A stretch of DNA of 64,000 nucleotides, taken from Verrucomicrobiota bacterium (GTDB lineage: Bacteria; Verrucomicrobiota; Verrucomicrobiia; Opitutales; Opitutaceae). The stretch spans positions 1 through 64,000 of the forward strand of contig JAEYUW010000009.1 of NCBI GenBank assembly GCA_023432225.1. The letters run 5' to 3'. The notes beneath the pieces were generated by a model. It was not told the origin of the DNA. It did not search any database and was given only the letters and a program-made list of their open reading frames with translations. Of this stretch, positions 42,448 through 50,828 are shown piece by piece. Position numbers and translations under genes: made by a program. Numbering within the stretch: the stretch's first letter is position 1; each line of letters begins with the position of its first letter.

Positions 42448-42834
42448 TCAGTAGTTGTCCATCAACACCCACAGCACCCACGCCAGCGCGATGTTCACCA
42501 ATGCGAGCGCGGCGATGCCGTAGACGAATAAAACGGCGTTCTGAGTGCGGTAGCCCCAGATCGTGAGCGGGACCAGAACGCCGTTGAAGACGAGCGTCAG
42601 GAGCCAGTAGTCGCGCTTGCGGCGGCTGCGCACAGGGCGATCGGGTGGAAGGAGTTCGTCACGGCCCGTCGCGATCTCGCGAGCGCGCAAGTCGCGCTGG
42701 ATGGCAAACACGTCGTTGGCCGCGGGTGGCGACTCAGGCGCGACGCCCGCTTCGGGCCGCGGTGCGTTCACGCGTTCGAATTCCTTGGGCTTGAAGCCGT
42801 AGTTTTCCCGCGGCGGATCGGGTGCGTCGGGCAC
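42448..42834 (-). CDS. Small membrane protein with two predicted helices
   Basis: 128 residues from a GTG start. The N-terminal 70 residues are polar, Pro- and charge-rich (PPRENYGFKPKEFERV). Two hydrophobic segments follow: YWLLTLVFNGVLVPLTIWGY and AVLFVYGIAALALVNIALAW. The C-terminus is VLWVLMDNY. No family recognised. It is convergent with the exported protein to its left (18 bases between) and divergent from gltB to its right across 268 bases, where the gltB leader contains no obvious terminator or Shine-Dalgarno. Confidence 0.65.
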   Translation of the reverse strand: MPDAPDPPRENYGFKPKEFERVNAPRPEAGVAPESPPAANDVFAIQRDLRAREIATGRDELLPPDRPVRSRRKRDYWLLTLVFNGVLVPLTIWGYRTQNAVLFVYGIAALALVNIALAWVLWVLMDNY

Positions 42835-43102
42835 GCATCAAAATTGGGCCAGCGGCGCCGCGGACAAAAGCCCAAATCCGTGTCGCCCGCGCGTGCTCCG
42901 ACATGCGTCTTAAACTGTCGCGCATGCTTGCATCACCGGGCGGCAGTGTCGGTAATCGCCAACGCACACGTCCCGCGCACCCGGTGCGCGCAACACCTCG
43001 GCCACTCTCCTTTATCCCGTCATGCGCTTCGCCCGAAATTTTTGCGGACCTTCCGGTTCGCAGGCCCCCTGATCCAGGCGAGCGCGCGCTTTTTTTGCCC
43101 AC

Positions 43103-46100
43103 ATGAGCACATCGCGGTCCTCCGATACGAACAGCAGCAGCCAGTCCCTTTCCTCACCCGGATCATCCGGTCGTTCGCTACGAGCTCCAGGCAAACAAGG
43201 CCTCTATGATCCGTGGTTCGAGCACGACGCGTGCGGCGTCGGCTTCGTGGTCGATATCAAGGGCCGCAAGTCCCACTCGATCGTCGCCGACGGCCTGCGC
43301 GTGCTGCGCAACCTCGACCACCGCGGCGCGAGCGGCGCGGAGGTGAACACGGGCGACGGCGCCGGCATCCTGATCCAGATGCCGCACAAGTTTTTCGAGG
43401 AGCAGGCGAAGACGTTTCGTTTCACGCTCCCTGCGCTGGGTGACTACGGCTGCGGTCTGATCTTCCTCCCGCGCAACCCGACCATCCGCCGCAAGGTCGA
43501 GGAGAAGTTCGAACAGTGCGTGCAGGCTGAGGGATTGCACTTCCTCGGCTGGCGCACGGTGCCGACCAACAGTTCGTCGCTCGGCGACGCCGCGCGCTCG
43601 ACCGAGCCGTTCATGCGCCACTGCTTCATCGGCCGCGCCGCGGGCATGGACGCCGAGGCGTTCGAGCGGAAGCTCTACGTCGTGCGCAAGCGCGCCTACA
43701 ACGCTATCCGCACGACGACGCAGGACGGCGCGGAGTATTGGTATGTCGCGAGCCTCTCGGTCCGCACGCTCGTCTACAAGGGCATGCTCACGACCGACCA
43801 GGTCGATAATTATTTCCCCGATCTGACGCACCCGGCGATGGAGTCCGCCATCGCGCTCGTGCACTCGCGTTTTTCGACCAACACATTCCCGAGCTGGGAG
43901 CGCGCGCATCCTTACCGCTACCTCGCGCACAACGGCGAAATCAACACGCTCCGCGGCAACATCAACTGGATGCACGCGCGCGAGGCGCTGTTCGAACACC
44001 CGCTCTTCGGTGAGGACATCAAGAAGATCGTCCCCATCGTCAACCCGGCCGGCTCCGACTCGTCGATGTTCGACAACATCCTCGAGCTGCTCGTGCTCAC
44101 CGGCCGCCCGCTTTCGCACGCGATGATGATGATGATCCCCGAGCCGTGGTCCGGCCACCAGTCGATGGACCCGGATCGCCGCGCATTCTACCAATATCAC
44201 TCGTGCCTCATGGAGCCGTGGGACGGCCCCGCTTCCATCGCGTTCACCGATGGCACGCAGATCGGCGCCATCCTCGACCGCAACGGCCTGCGCCCGTCGC
44301 GCTATTATGTGACGAAGGACGGCCGCGTGGTGATGGCCTCCGAAGCCGGCGTGCTCGACATCCCGGACGAAGAGGTGGAGCACAAGGGCCGCCTGCAGCC
44401 GGGCCGCATGTTCCTCATCGACACGGCCGAGGGCCGCATCATCGACGACGAGGAGATCAAGCGCCAGATCTGCACCGCGCATCCTTACCAGGCGTGGATC
44501 AAGCAGCACCTCGTTCACCTCGACGACTTGCCCGAGGCGCCGCGCATCGAGCCGCCGGACCACGAGACGCTGCTCCAGCGCCAGATCGCCTTCGGCTACA
44601 CGCACGAAGACGAGCGCATCATCCTCACGCCGATGGCGCGCGACGGCGTCGAAGCCATCGGCTCGATGGGCAACGACTCCGCGCTCGCAGTCCTCTCCAA
44701 CAAGCCGCGCCTGCTCTACGATTATTTCAAGCAGCTCTTCGCGCAGGTCACGAATCCGCCGATCGACTGCATCCGCGAAGAGATCATCACGTCCGCCGAG
44801 ACGCGTCTCGGCTCCGAGGGCAACTTGCTCAACCCGACGCCGAGCGCGTGCCGCCGCGTCGAGTTGAAGTGGCCGATCCTCACCAACGAGGAATTCGCGA
44901 AGATCCGCCGCACCAACTTGCCGGGCCTCAAGGTCGGCGTGTTGCCGATCATCTTCCGCGCCACGCGCGGCGAGAAGGGCCTCGCGAAGTCGATGGAGGA
45001 ACTCTCCATCATGGCGCGCCACATGATCGAGGAAGAGGAGGTCAACGTGATCATCCTCTCCGATCGCGGCGTCACCCGCGAATACGCGCCGATCCCCGCG
45101 CTGCTCGCCGTTGCCGGCCTGCACCACTACCTGATCCGCGAAGGTCTGCGCACGCGCATCTCGCTCGTGCTCGAGACCGGCGAAGCGCGCGAAGTGCATC
45201 ACTTCTCGCTGCTGATCGGCTACGGTTGCTCGGCGATCAATCCCTACGTCGCGTTCGAGACGATCGACGACATGATCCGCGAGGGCCTGCTCACTGGCAT
45301 CGACCACAAGAAAGCCTGCTACAACTTCGTGAAGGCCGCGTCGAAGGGCGTCATCAAGGTCATGTCCAAGATGGGCATCTCCGCGATCCAGTCCTACCGC
45401 GGCGCGCAAGTCTTCGAAGCGCTCGGCCTCCGCCAGGACGTCGTCGACCAATACTTCACTTGGACGCCCTCGCGCGTCGGCGGCATCGGCCTCGACGTCA
45501 TCGCGCAGGAAGTTCTCCTCCGCCACCGCGCGGCGTATCCCGAGCGCCCGGTCGACGGACATGTGTTGCCTCCGGGCGGTCTCTACAAGTGGCGCAGCGA
45601 GGGCGAGGCGCATCTCTTCACGCCGGAAGCGATCCACTTCCTGCAAAAAGCCGTCCGCACGTCCAACGCCGCCGCCTACAAGGAATACGCGAAGGTCGTG
45701 AACGACCAGTCGCGTGCGATGTGCACGCTGCGCAGCTTGCTCGAATTCAAGGCCGGCACGCCGATCCCGCTCGAGGAAGTCGAGCCGGTCGAGGCGATCG
45801 TGAAGCGTTTCAAAACCGGCGCGATGTCCTACGGCTCCATCTCGAAGGAGGCGCACGAGACGCTCGCGATCGCGATGAACCGTCTCGGCGGCAAATCCAA
45901 CACGGGCGAAGGCGGCGAAGATCCCGAGCGCTACACTTGGACGAACGAGCTCGGTGATTCGAAGAACTCCGCGATCAAGCAGGTCGCGTCCGGCCGCTTC
46001 GGCGTCACCGCCGAATACCTCGCCAATGCGCGAGAACTCCAAATCAAGATGGCGCAGGGCGCGAAGCCCGGCGAAGGCGGCCAGTTGCCCGGCACAAAGG

Positions 46101-47767
46101 TTTATCCGTGGGTCGCCAAGACGCGCGGCACCACTGCCGGCGTCGGCCTCATCTCGCCGCCGCCGCACCACGACATCTACTCGATCGAGGACCTCGCGGA
46201 GCTCATCCACGACCTCAAGAACTCGAACCGCCACGCGCGCATCAGCGTGAAGCTCGTCTCCGAGGTCGGCGTCGGCACCATCGCCGCCGGCGTCGCCAAG
46301 GCGCACGCGGACGTCGTGCTCATCTCCGGTTACGACGGCGGCACGGGCGCCTCGCCGCAGACGTCGATTCAACACGCCGGTCTGCCATGGGAGCTCGGTC
46401 TCGCCGAGACGCATCAGACGCTCATCCTGAACAATCTTCGCTCGCGCATCGCGGTCGAGACTGACGGCCAGTTGAAAACCGGCCGCGACGTCGCGATCGC
46501 CGCGTTGCTCGGCGCCGAGGAATTCGGCTTCGCCACCGCGCCGCTCGTCTCGACGGGTTGCATCATGATGCGCGTGTGCCACCTCAACACGTGTCCGACC
46601 GGCGTCGCCACGCAGGACCCGCAACTGCGCGCGAAATTCACCGGCAAGCCCGAGCACGTCGTGAACTTCATGCGCTTCGTCGCTGAAGATCTGCGCGAGA
46701 TCATGGCGTCGCTCGGCTTCCGCACGATCGAGGAGATGGTCGGCCGCACCGACCGCCTCCAGCCGAAGCAGGCGATCGAGCACTGGAAGGCGAAGGGCCT
46801 CGATTTCTCGAGCATCCTTTATTCGCCCGACGTCGGCCCCGAGATCGGCCGTTATTGCCAGATGTCGCAGGACCACGGCATCGACCGCTCGCTCGACGTC
46901 ACGCAGCTCCTCGAAATCTGCAAACCCGCCATCGAGCGCGGCGAGAAGGTCATCGCCGAGCTGCCGATCCGCAATATTCACCGCGTCGTCGGCACCGTCA
47001 CCAGCTACGAAGTCACCAAGAAGCACGGCGCGAAGGGCCTGCCCGAGGACACGATTCGCCTGAAGTTCAAGGGCTCCGCCGGCCAGTCGTTCGGCGCGTT
47101 CGTCACGCGCGGCATGACGCTCTCGATCGAGGGCGACGCGAACGATTACTTCGGCAAGGGCCTCTCCGGCGGCAAACTCATCGTCGCGCCGTCCGCCGGC
47201 GCCTCGTTCAAGGCCGAGGACAACATGATCATCGGCAACGTCGCGCTCTACGGCGCGACCGCCGGCGAGGTTTACCTCAACGGCCAGGCCGGCGAACGCT
47301 TCGCGGTCCGCAACTCCGGCGTCGACGTCGTCGTCGAAGGCGTCGGCGACAACGGTTGCGAATACATGACCGGCGGCCGTGTCGTCGTGCTCGGCCCCGC
47401 CGGCCGCAACTTCGGCGCCGGCATGTCCGGCGGCGTCGGCTACGTGCTCGACGAGAGCGGCAAGTTCGCCGCGAACGTGAACACGCAGATGGTCGGCATC
47501 GAAAAGCTCGAGGACGCGAAGGAAATCGCCGCGCTCCGCGCGCTGATCGAGAAGCACGTCGCCTACACGAAAAGCGCGAAGGGCCAGGCGGTCCTCGCCG
47601 CGTGGGACGCCAACGTCCCGAAATTCGTCAAGGTCATGCCCAAGGACTACAAGCGCATGCTCGCCTGCATCGAGAAAGCGCAAGCCCAGGGTCTCACCGG
47701 CGACGAAGCCATCATGGCCGCCTTCGAAGAAAACGCCCGCGACCTGTCTCGCGTCGGAGGAAACTAA
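43103..47767 (+). CDS. gltB: Glutamate synthase large subunit, copy 1
   Basis: 1554 residues. Makes glutamate from glutamine and 2-oxoglutarate together with GltD. The N-terminal 43 residues are a Ser-rich propeptide; processing would expose the catalytic C44 of the class II amidotransferase domain (HDACGVGF). The central and FMN-binding synthase domains follow, including STGC at about 1150 and the [3Fe-4S] ligands C1153, C1159 and C1164 (C-x5-C-x4-C in CIMMRVCHLNTC). The C-terminal GxGxG helix repeat domain (about 1290-1480) ends the chain. All catalytic parts are intact. A second, clearly different copy lies at 50829-55451. gltD follows after a 118-base spacer that holds an inverted repeat. 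Confidence 0.96.
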   Translation: MSTSRSSDTNSSSQSLSSPGSSGRSLRAPGKQGLYDPWFEHDACGVGFVVDIKGRKSHSIVADGLRVLRNLDHRGASGAEVNTGDGAGILIQMPHKFFEEQAKTFRFTLPALGDYGCGLIFLPRNPTIRRKVEEKFEQCVQAEGLHFLGWRTVPTNSSSLGDAARSTEPFMRHCFIGRAAGMDAEAFERKLYVVRKRAYNAIRTTTQDGAEYWYVASLSVRTLVYKGMLTTDQVDNYFPDLTHPAMESAIALVHSRFSTNTFPSWERAHPYRYLAHNGEINTLRGNINWMHAREALFEHPLFGEDIKKIVPIVNPAGSDSSMFDNILELLVLTGRPLSHAMMMMIPEPWSGHQSMDPDRRAFYQYHSCLMEPWDGPASIAFTDGTQIGAILDRNGLRPSRYYVTKDGRVVMASEAGVLDIPDEEVEHKGRLQPGRMFLIDTAEGRIIDDEEIKRQICTAHPYQAWIKQHLVHLDDLPEAPRIEPPDHETLLQRQIAFGYTHEDERIILTPMARDGVEAIGSMGNDSALAVLSNKPRLLYDYFKQLFAQVTNPPIDCIREEIITSAETRLGSEGNLLNPTPSACRRVELKWPILTNEEFAKIRRTNLPGLKVGVLPIIFRATRGEKGLAKSMEELSIMARHMIEEEEVNVIILSDRGVTREYAPIPALLAVAGLHHYLIREGLRTRISLVLETGEAREVHHFSLLIGYGCSAINPYVAFETIDDMIREGLLTGIDHKKACYNFVKAASKGVIKVMSKMGISAIQSYRGAQVFEALGLRQDVVDQYFTWTPSRVGGIGLDVIAQEVLLRHRAAYPERPVDGHVLPPGGLYKWRSEGEAHLFTPEAIHFLQKAVRTSNAAAYKEYAKVVNDQSRAMCTLRSLLEFKAGTPIPLEEVEPVEAIVKRFKTGAMSYGSISKEAHETLAIAMNRLGGKSNTGEGGEDPERYTWTNELGDSKNSAIKQVASGRFGVTAEYLANARELQIKMAQGAKPGEGGQLPGTKVYPWVAKTRGTTAGVGLISPPPHHDIYSIEDLAELIHDLKNSNRHARISVKLVSEVGVGTIAAGVAKAHADVVLISGYDGGTGASPQTSIQHAGLPWELGLAETHQTLILNNLRSRIAVETDGQLKTGRDVAIAALLGAEEFGFATAPLVSTGCIMMRVCHLNTCPTGVATQDPQLRAKFTGKPEHVVNFMRFVAEDLREIMASLGFRTIEEMVGRTDRLQPKQAIEHWKAKGLDFSSILYSPDVGPEIGRYCQMSQDHGIDRSLDVTQLLEICKPAIERGEKVIAELPIRNIHRVVGTVTSYEVTKKHGAKGLPEDTIRLKFKGSAGQSFGAFVTRGMTLSIEGDANDYFGKGLSGGKLIVAPSAGASFKAEDNMIIGNVALYGATAGEVYLNGQAGERFAVRNSGVDVVVEGVGDNGCEYMTGGRVVVLGPAGRNFGAGMSGGVGYVLDESGKFAANVNTQMVGIEKLEDAKEIAALRALIEKHVAYTKSAKGQAVLAAWDANVPKFVKVMPKDYKRMLACIEKAQAQGLTGDEAIMAAFEENARDLSRVGGN

Positions 47768-47770
47768 AAC

Positions 47771-47876
47771 AGTAGCGAGTAGTGAGTAGCGACTAGCGAG
47801 CATCCCGAACACTGCCGCCTCTCTACACACTGCTCGCCGCTCGTTCTTCTACTCACTACTCGCTACTCGCTACTTC
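47771..47876. repeat. Inverted repeat between gltB and gltD (family R8)
   Basis: About 106 bp. The left arm AGTAGCGAGTAGTGAGTAGC is made of short GAGTAGC/GAGTAGT units, and the right arm CTCACTACTCGCTACTCGC is their complement. Ends AGTAGCGAG and CTCGCTACT pair. It fills almost all of the 118-base gltB-gltD spacer and ends 9 bases before the gltD ATG. In the mRNA it would form one long stem. Confidence 0.85.
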
Positions 47877-47885
47877 AAAAACACC

Positions 47886-49370
47886 ATGGGCAAGCCAACT
47901 GGATTCATCGAATACCTCCGCGAACTCCCCGTCGATCGTCCGCCCGCGGAGCGCGTCCACGATTGGAACGAGTTCCACCCGCACATGGACGAGAAGAAGC
48001 TCCGCCAGCAGGGCGCGCGCTGCATGGATTGCGGCGTCCCGTTCTGCCACACCGGCAAGCTCATCAGCGGTATGGCGTCGGGCTGCCCGGTCAACAACCT
48101 GATTCCCGAGTGGAACGACCTCATTTTCCGCGGACTCTGGAAAGAGGCGCTCAACCGTCTGCACAAGACGAACAACTTCCCGGAGTTCACCGGTCGCGTG
48201 TGCCCGGCGCCGTGCGAAGGCTCGTGCGTCCTCGGCATCAACAACCCGCCCGTCACGATCAAGCTCAACGAAGTCTCGATCATCGACCGCGGCTGGGAAG
48301 AAGGCTGGGTCGTGCCCGAGCCGCCGAAGGCCCGCACCGGCAAGAAGGTCGCGATCATCGGCTCCGGCCCCGCCGGCCTCGCCGCCGCCGCGCAGCTCAA
48401 TCGCGCCGGCCACACCGTCACGGTTTACGAGCGCGCCGACCGTCCCGGCGGCCTCCTCATGTATGGCATCCCCAACATGAAGCTCGACAAGAAGGAGGTC
48501 GTGCAACGCCGCCTCCAATTGATGGAGCAGGAAGGCGTGAAATTCGTCTGCAACGCGAACGTCGGCGGCAACGTCGATGCGGCCGCGTTGCTCAAGGATA
48601 ACGACGCCACGATCCTCGCCACCGGCGCCACCCAGCCGCGCGATCTCCCCATCGAGGGCCGCAACCTGAAGGGCGTGCACTTCGCGATGGAGTTCCTCGG
48701 CGGCAACACGAAGGCGCTGCTCGATTCGTCCAGCGACAACGCGCCGATCCACGCGCGCGGCAAGCACGTCGTCGTCATCGGTGGCGGCGACACCGGCACC
48801 GATTGCGTCGGCACGTCGCTCCGCCACGGCTGCGCGCACGTGATGCAGATTGAGATTCTCCCGCAGCCGCCGCTCGAGCGCCAGCCCGACAACCCCTGGC
48901 CCGAGTGGCCGAAGACCTTGAAGGTCGATTACGGTCAGGAAGAAGCCGCCGCCAAATACGGCGCCGATCCGCGCACCTACCTGACGACGGTGAAAAAATT
49001 CGTCGGCGACGCGCAGGGCAACGTGAAGGAACTCGTCACGGTCCAGATCAAGTGGGCGAAGAACGACAAGGGCCAGTTCGTGCCGCAGGAACAGCCTGGC
49101 ACCGAAAAGACGATCAAGGCCGACCTCGTGCTCCTTGCCATGGGCTTCCTCGGACCCGAGCAGCCGCTCCTCAAGGCGCTCGGCGTCGAAACCGACCCGC
49201 GCAGCAACGCGAAGGCCGACTACGGCAAGTTCACGACGAGCCTGAAAGGCGTCTTCGCCGCCGGCGACTGCCGCCGCGGCCAAAGCCTGGTCGTCTGGGC
49301 GATCAACGAAGGCCGAGCCGTCGCGAGAGAGTGCGACCGCTACCTCATGGGCGCGACGAGCCTGCCGTAA
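47886..49370 (+). CDS. gltD: Glutamate synthase small subunit
   Basis: 494 residues. Supplies electrons from NADPH. The N-terminal iron-sulfur domain has C46-x2-C49-x4-C54 (CMDCGVPFC), C67, and C106-x3-C110-x3-C114 (CPAPCEGSC), which bind two [4Fe-4S] clusters. The FAD Rossmann motif VAIIGSGPAGLAAA starts near 155 and the NADPH motif VVVIGGGDTGTD near 297. A second FAD region near the C-terminus, FAAGDCRRGQSLVVWAINEGR, ends the chain. Length is normal. Only one gltD is visible for two gltB genes, so both large subunits may share it. Confidence 0.96.
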   Translation: MGKPTGFIEYLRELPVDRPPAERVHDWNEFHPHMDEKKLRQQGARCMDCGVPFCHTGKLISGMASGCPVNNLIPEWNDLIFRGLWKEALNRLHKTNNFPEFTGRVCPAPCEGSCVLGINNPPVTIKLNEVSIIDRGWEEGWVVPEPPKARTGKKVAIIGSGPAGLAAAAQLNRAGHTVTVYERADRPGGLLMYGIPNMKLDKKEVVQRRLQLMEQEGVKFVCNANVGGNVDAAALLKDNDATILATGATQPRDLPIEGRNLKGVHFAMEFLGGNTKALLDSSSDNAPIHARGKHVVVIGGGDTGTDCVGTSLRHGCAHVMQIEILPQPPLERQPDNPWPEWPKTLKVDYGQEEAAAKYGADPRTYLTTVKKFVGDAQGNVKELVTVQIKWAKNDKGQFVPQEQPGTEKTIKADLVLLAMGFLGPEQPLLKALGVETDPRSNAKADYGKFTTSLKGVFAAGDCRRGQSLVVWAINEGRAVARECDRYLMGATSLP

Positions 49371-49389
49371 GCCAGCGCACGCGCGCAAA

Positions 49390-49413
49390 GTAGAGCCGGC
49401 TTCCAGCCGGCTC
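49390..49413. repeat. Single-hairpin R3-type element after gltD
   Basis: GTA followed by hairpin GAGCCGGC/GCCGGCTC with loop TTCCA, 20 bases after the gltD stop. It begins the 616-base gene-free stretch 49371-49986, which also holds a terminator and three tandem inverted repeats. Confidence 0.65.
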
Positions 49414-49426
49414 CGGAAAATCCGCG

Positions 49427-49457
49427 AAGGACGCTCCGAAGACCGAGCGTCCTTTTT
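49427..49457 (+). terminator. Rho-independent terminator of gltB-gltD
   Basis: A 10-bp stem AAGGACGCTC / GAGCGTCCTT with an 8-base loop, then TTTTT; located 57 bases after the gltD stop codon. Confidence 0.88.
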
Positions 49458-49479
49458 ATTTGAGAGGAACAGATTCCGA

Positions 49480-49566
49480 GGTGGGCGTCGCTGTCCCCAG
49501 CGACGCCAAGGAGCCACGCACCGCACCACACGTTCGTTCGTCGCCGCTGAGGACAGCGGCGACCAC
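49480..49566. repeat. Dispersed inverted repeat, family R9 (GGTGGGCGTCGCTGTCC...)
   Basis: Left part GGTGGGCGTCGCTG...CAGCGACGCC and right part GTCGCCGCTGAGGACAGC...GGCGACCACC, with complementary outer ends (GGTGG / CCACC). A relative of the right half is at 32670-32702. Probably mobile or recombinogenic, but no gene is in it. Confidence 0.75.
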
Positions 49567-49604
49567 CGCGAACACCGTCCGCCTCCGTGCCCGCGGTCGC
49601 AATC

Positions 49605-49684
49605 CCTCCGTGTCCTCTGCGTCCTCTGTGTTTAACCCAAACCGTTCAACACAGAGACCACAGAGATCACAGAGAACCGGAGGG
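49605..49684. repeat. Dispersed inverted repeat, family R10 (CCTCTGTG-type)
   Basis: Left arm CCTCCGTGTCCTCTGCGTCC with direct units TCCTCTG(T/C)G; right arm AACACAGAGACCACAGAG and on to AACCGGAGG, with complementary units CAGAGA(C/T). About 80 bp. It follows R9 by 38 bases. Confidence 0.75.
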
Positions 49685-49734
49685 TAGGGCGGAACCGCTG
49701 GGCCCGCCGCGCCGCGTGCGCACGCTTCATTTTC

Positions 49735-49826
49735 CCACGGATTAAGCCGGATTCAGACGGATTACCCGGATCACGCGCGCGCACCCATCATCCGCCAAAT
49801 CCGTCCCCATCCGTTTTATCCGTGGT
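49735..49826. repeat. Dispersed inverted repeat, family R11 (CACGGATTAAGCCGGATT...)
   Basis: Left arm CCCACGGATTAAGCCGGATT with repeated CGGATTA units; right arm AATCCGTCCCCATCCG and TTTTATCCGTGG, their complement. About 92 bp, ends CCACGGAT / ATCCGTGG. Third of three unrelated inverted repeats in a row. 49827-49986 is otherwise featureless. Confidence 0.75.
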
Positions 49827-49986
49827 AAAGAAAATCCCCGAGCGCGGCGCAGCCCCGCACGCGTGATCCCTCGCGCGAATGCGATTCTGCACCGTTGCCA
49901 AACCCAACCCTCTCGCACTCAATTCTGCCCTTGAGGCGCGCGGGGGAATCCCATGAGCCTGAATTGCACTGCTAACTAAAGGACCG

Positions 49987-50604
49987 ATGTCGATTCCTGA
50001 ACTCGAGAAGCAGCTGGCAGAGGCGCGTGCACGACTCCAAACGTTCTTAAGCCCGCTCACCAACGTTCCGGCGGCTCACGTTGCATTTGAGGAAGTCTCG
50101 ATTGCTCAGCGCGCCTTGGCCGCCGCGAAGGACGAAGAATATGCGGATCGTTATGAAGTCGGATTCGTTCCGGAGGGAGCTGCCCCGGCTCCCGTATTGC
50201 TTCAGAATGAACGCACAGTTTTTCTCGTGTTCAGCGCGGTGAAAGAGACTTCGGATGGAAAGCGTGAACCGCTGGGCTACGCGACAATCGAGGTGGCCCA
50301 ATGTCAGCTTACGAAGTTCGGCTATCCGAATGACGAAGCGCTTCCGGGGCATCCGCTCTACGGGAAGGGGCTCAGTGCTTATGGAGTTTTCGAGGTGAAA
50401 AACTCCACGTGGATCAAGGTGATGACCGAGCAGAATCGAATCTCCTTCCCGAACACCCCAGATTCAAAGGCTCGGCATTTCATTATCACATTTCACGACA
50501 GCACCTTTGAGTGCATTGCCCAAGGGTTAGTTTCGTCACTAAGCGTCAAGTCCATCGCCGAGCTATTTGCTGAGCTACAGACTCGGCTCCTTGCGGACTC
50601 CTAG
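49987..50604 (+). CDS. Orphan protein of unknown function, lower GC than neighbours
   Basis: 205 residues. An N-terminal helix (SIPELEKQLAEARARLQTFL) is followed by an alpha/beta protein with FLVFSAVKETSDGKREPLGYATIEV, GHPLYGKGLSAYGVFEVKNSTW and KARHFIITFHDSTFECIAQG. No signal peptide, membrane segment or catalytic motif. I do not recognise the family; the HPLYGKGL...FEVKNSTW block and the terminal HFIITFHDSTFECI look conserved. Base composition is nearer equal GC and AT, and codons such as TTA and AGA occur that are rare in the neighbours, which points to recent acquisition. It interrupts the gltBD / gltB region behind a cluster of inverted repeats. Confidence 0.65.
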   Translation: MSIPELEKQLAEARARLQTFLSPLTNVPAAHVAFEEVSIAQRALAAAKDEEYADRYEVGFVPEGAAPAPVLLQNERTVFLVFSAVKETSDGKREPLGYATIEVAQCQLTKFGYPNDEALPGHPLYGKGLSAYGVFEVKNSTWIKVMTEQNRISFPNTPDSKARHFIITFHDSTFECIAQGLVSSLSVKSIAELFAELQTRLLADS

Positions 50605-50828
50605 TTTTCAACGTTCTGTGTGGGCTGCGAGACGCCGTAGTCATCTGCGACGAGCGCATCTCGTAGGCCTCTTCTTACGCGCTTTGTTCCTTTTGTGGGC
50701 AAGCTTTTGAGGATTGGTTTGGGCGTGGTTCTATCCGCGGCTCGCGCCCCTTAGAACGCAACGCCCCCGCTTAACCCGCTTGCCTGCCGCGGAACCGGCA
50801 CCCTAACTGCTGCCGATTCAATCCGCTT

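Noticed and set aside
43178..47830. A 1550-codon open frame on the minus strand opposite gltB copy 1
   Set aside because: It is the antisense shadow of a real gene in GC-rich DNA: it has no family signature and a composition dominated by Arg, Asp, Val and Leu, and gltB on the plus strand is unmistakable.
49480..49826. Tandem repeat array as a CRISPR
   Set aside because: Three different inverted elements, no identical direct repeats, no regular spacers and no cas genes.
50700..50745. GG-N10-GC spacing before gltB copy 2 as a sigma-54 promoter
   Set aside because: The spacing is met but the -12 TGC and -24 TGGC contexts are absent; G-rich DNA gives such spacing by chance.
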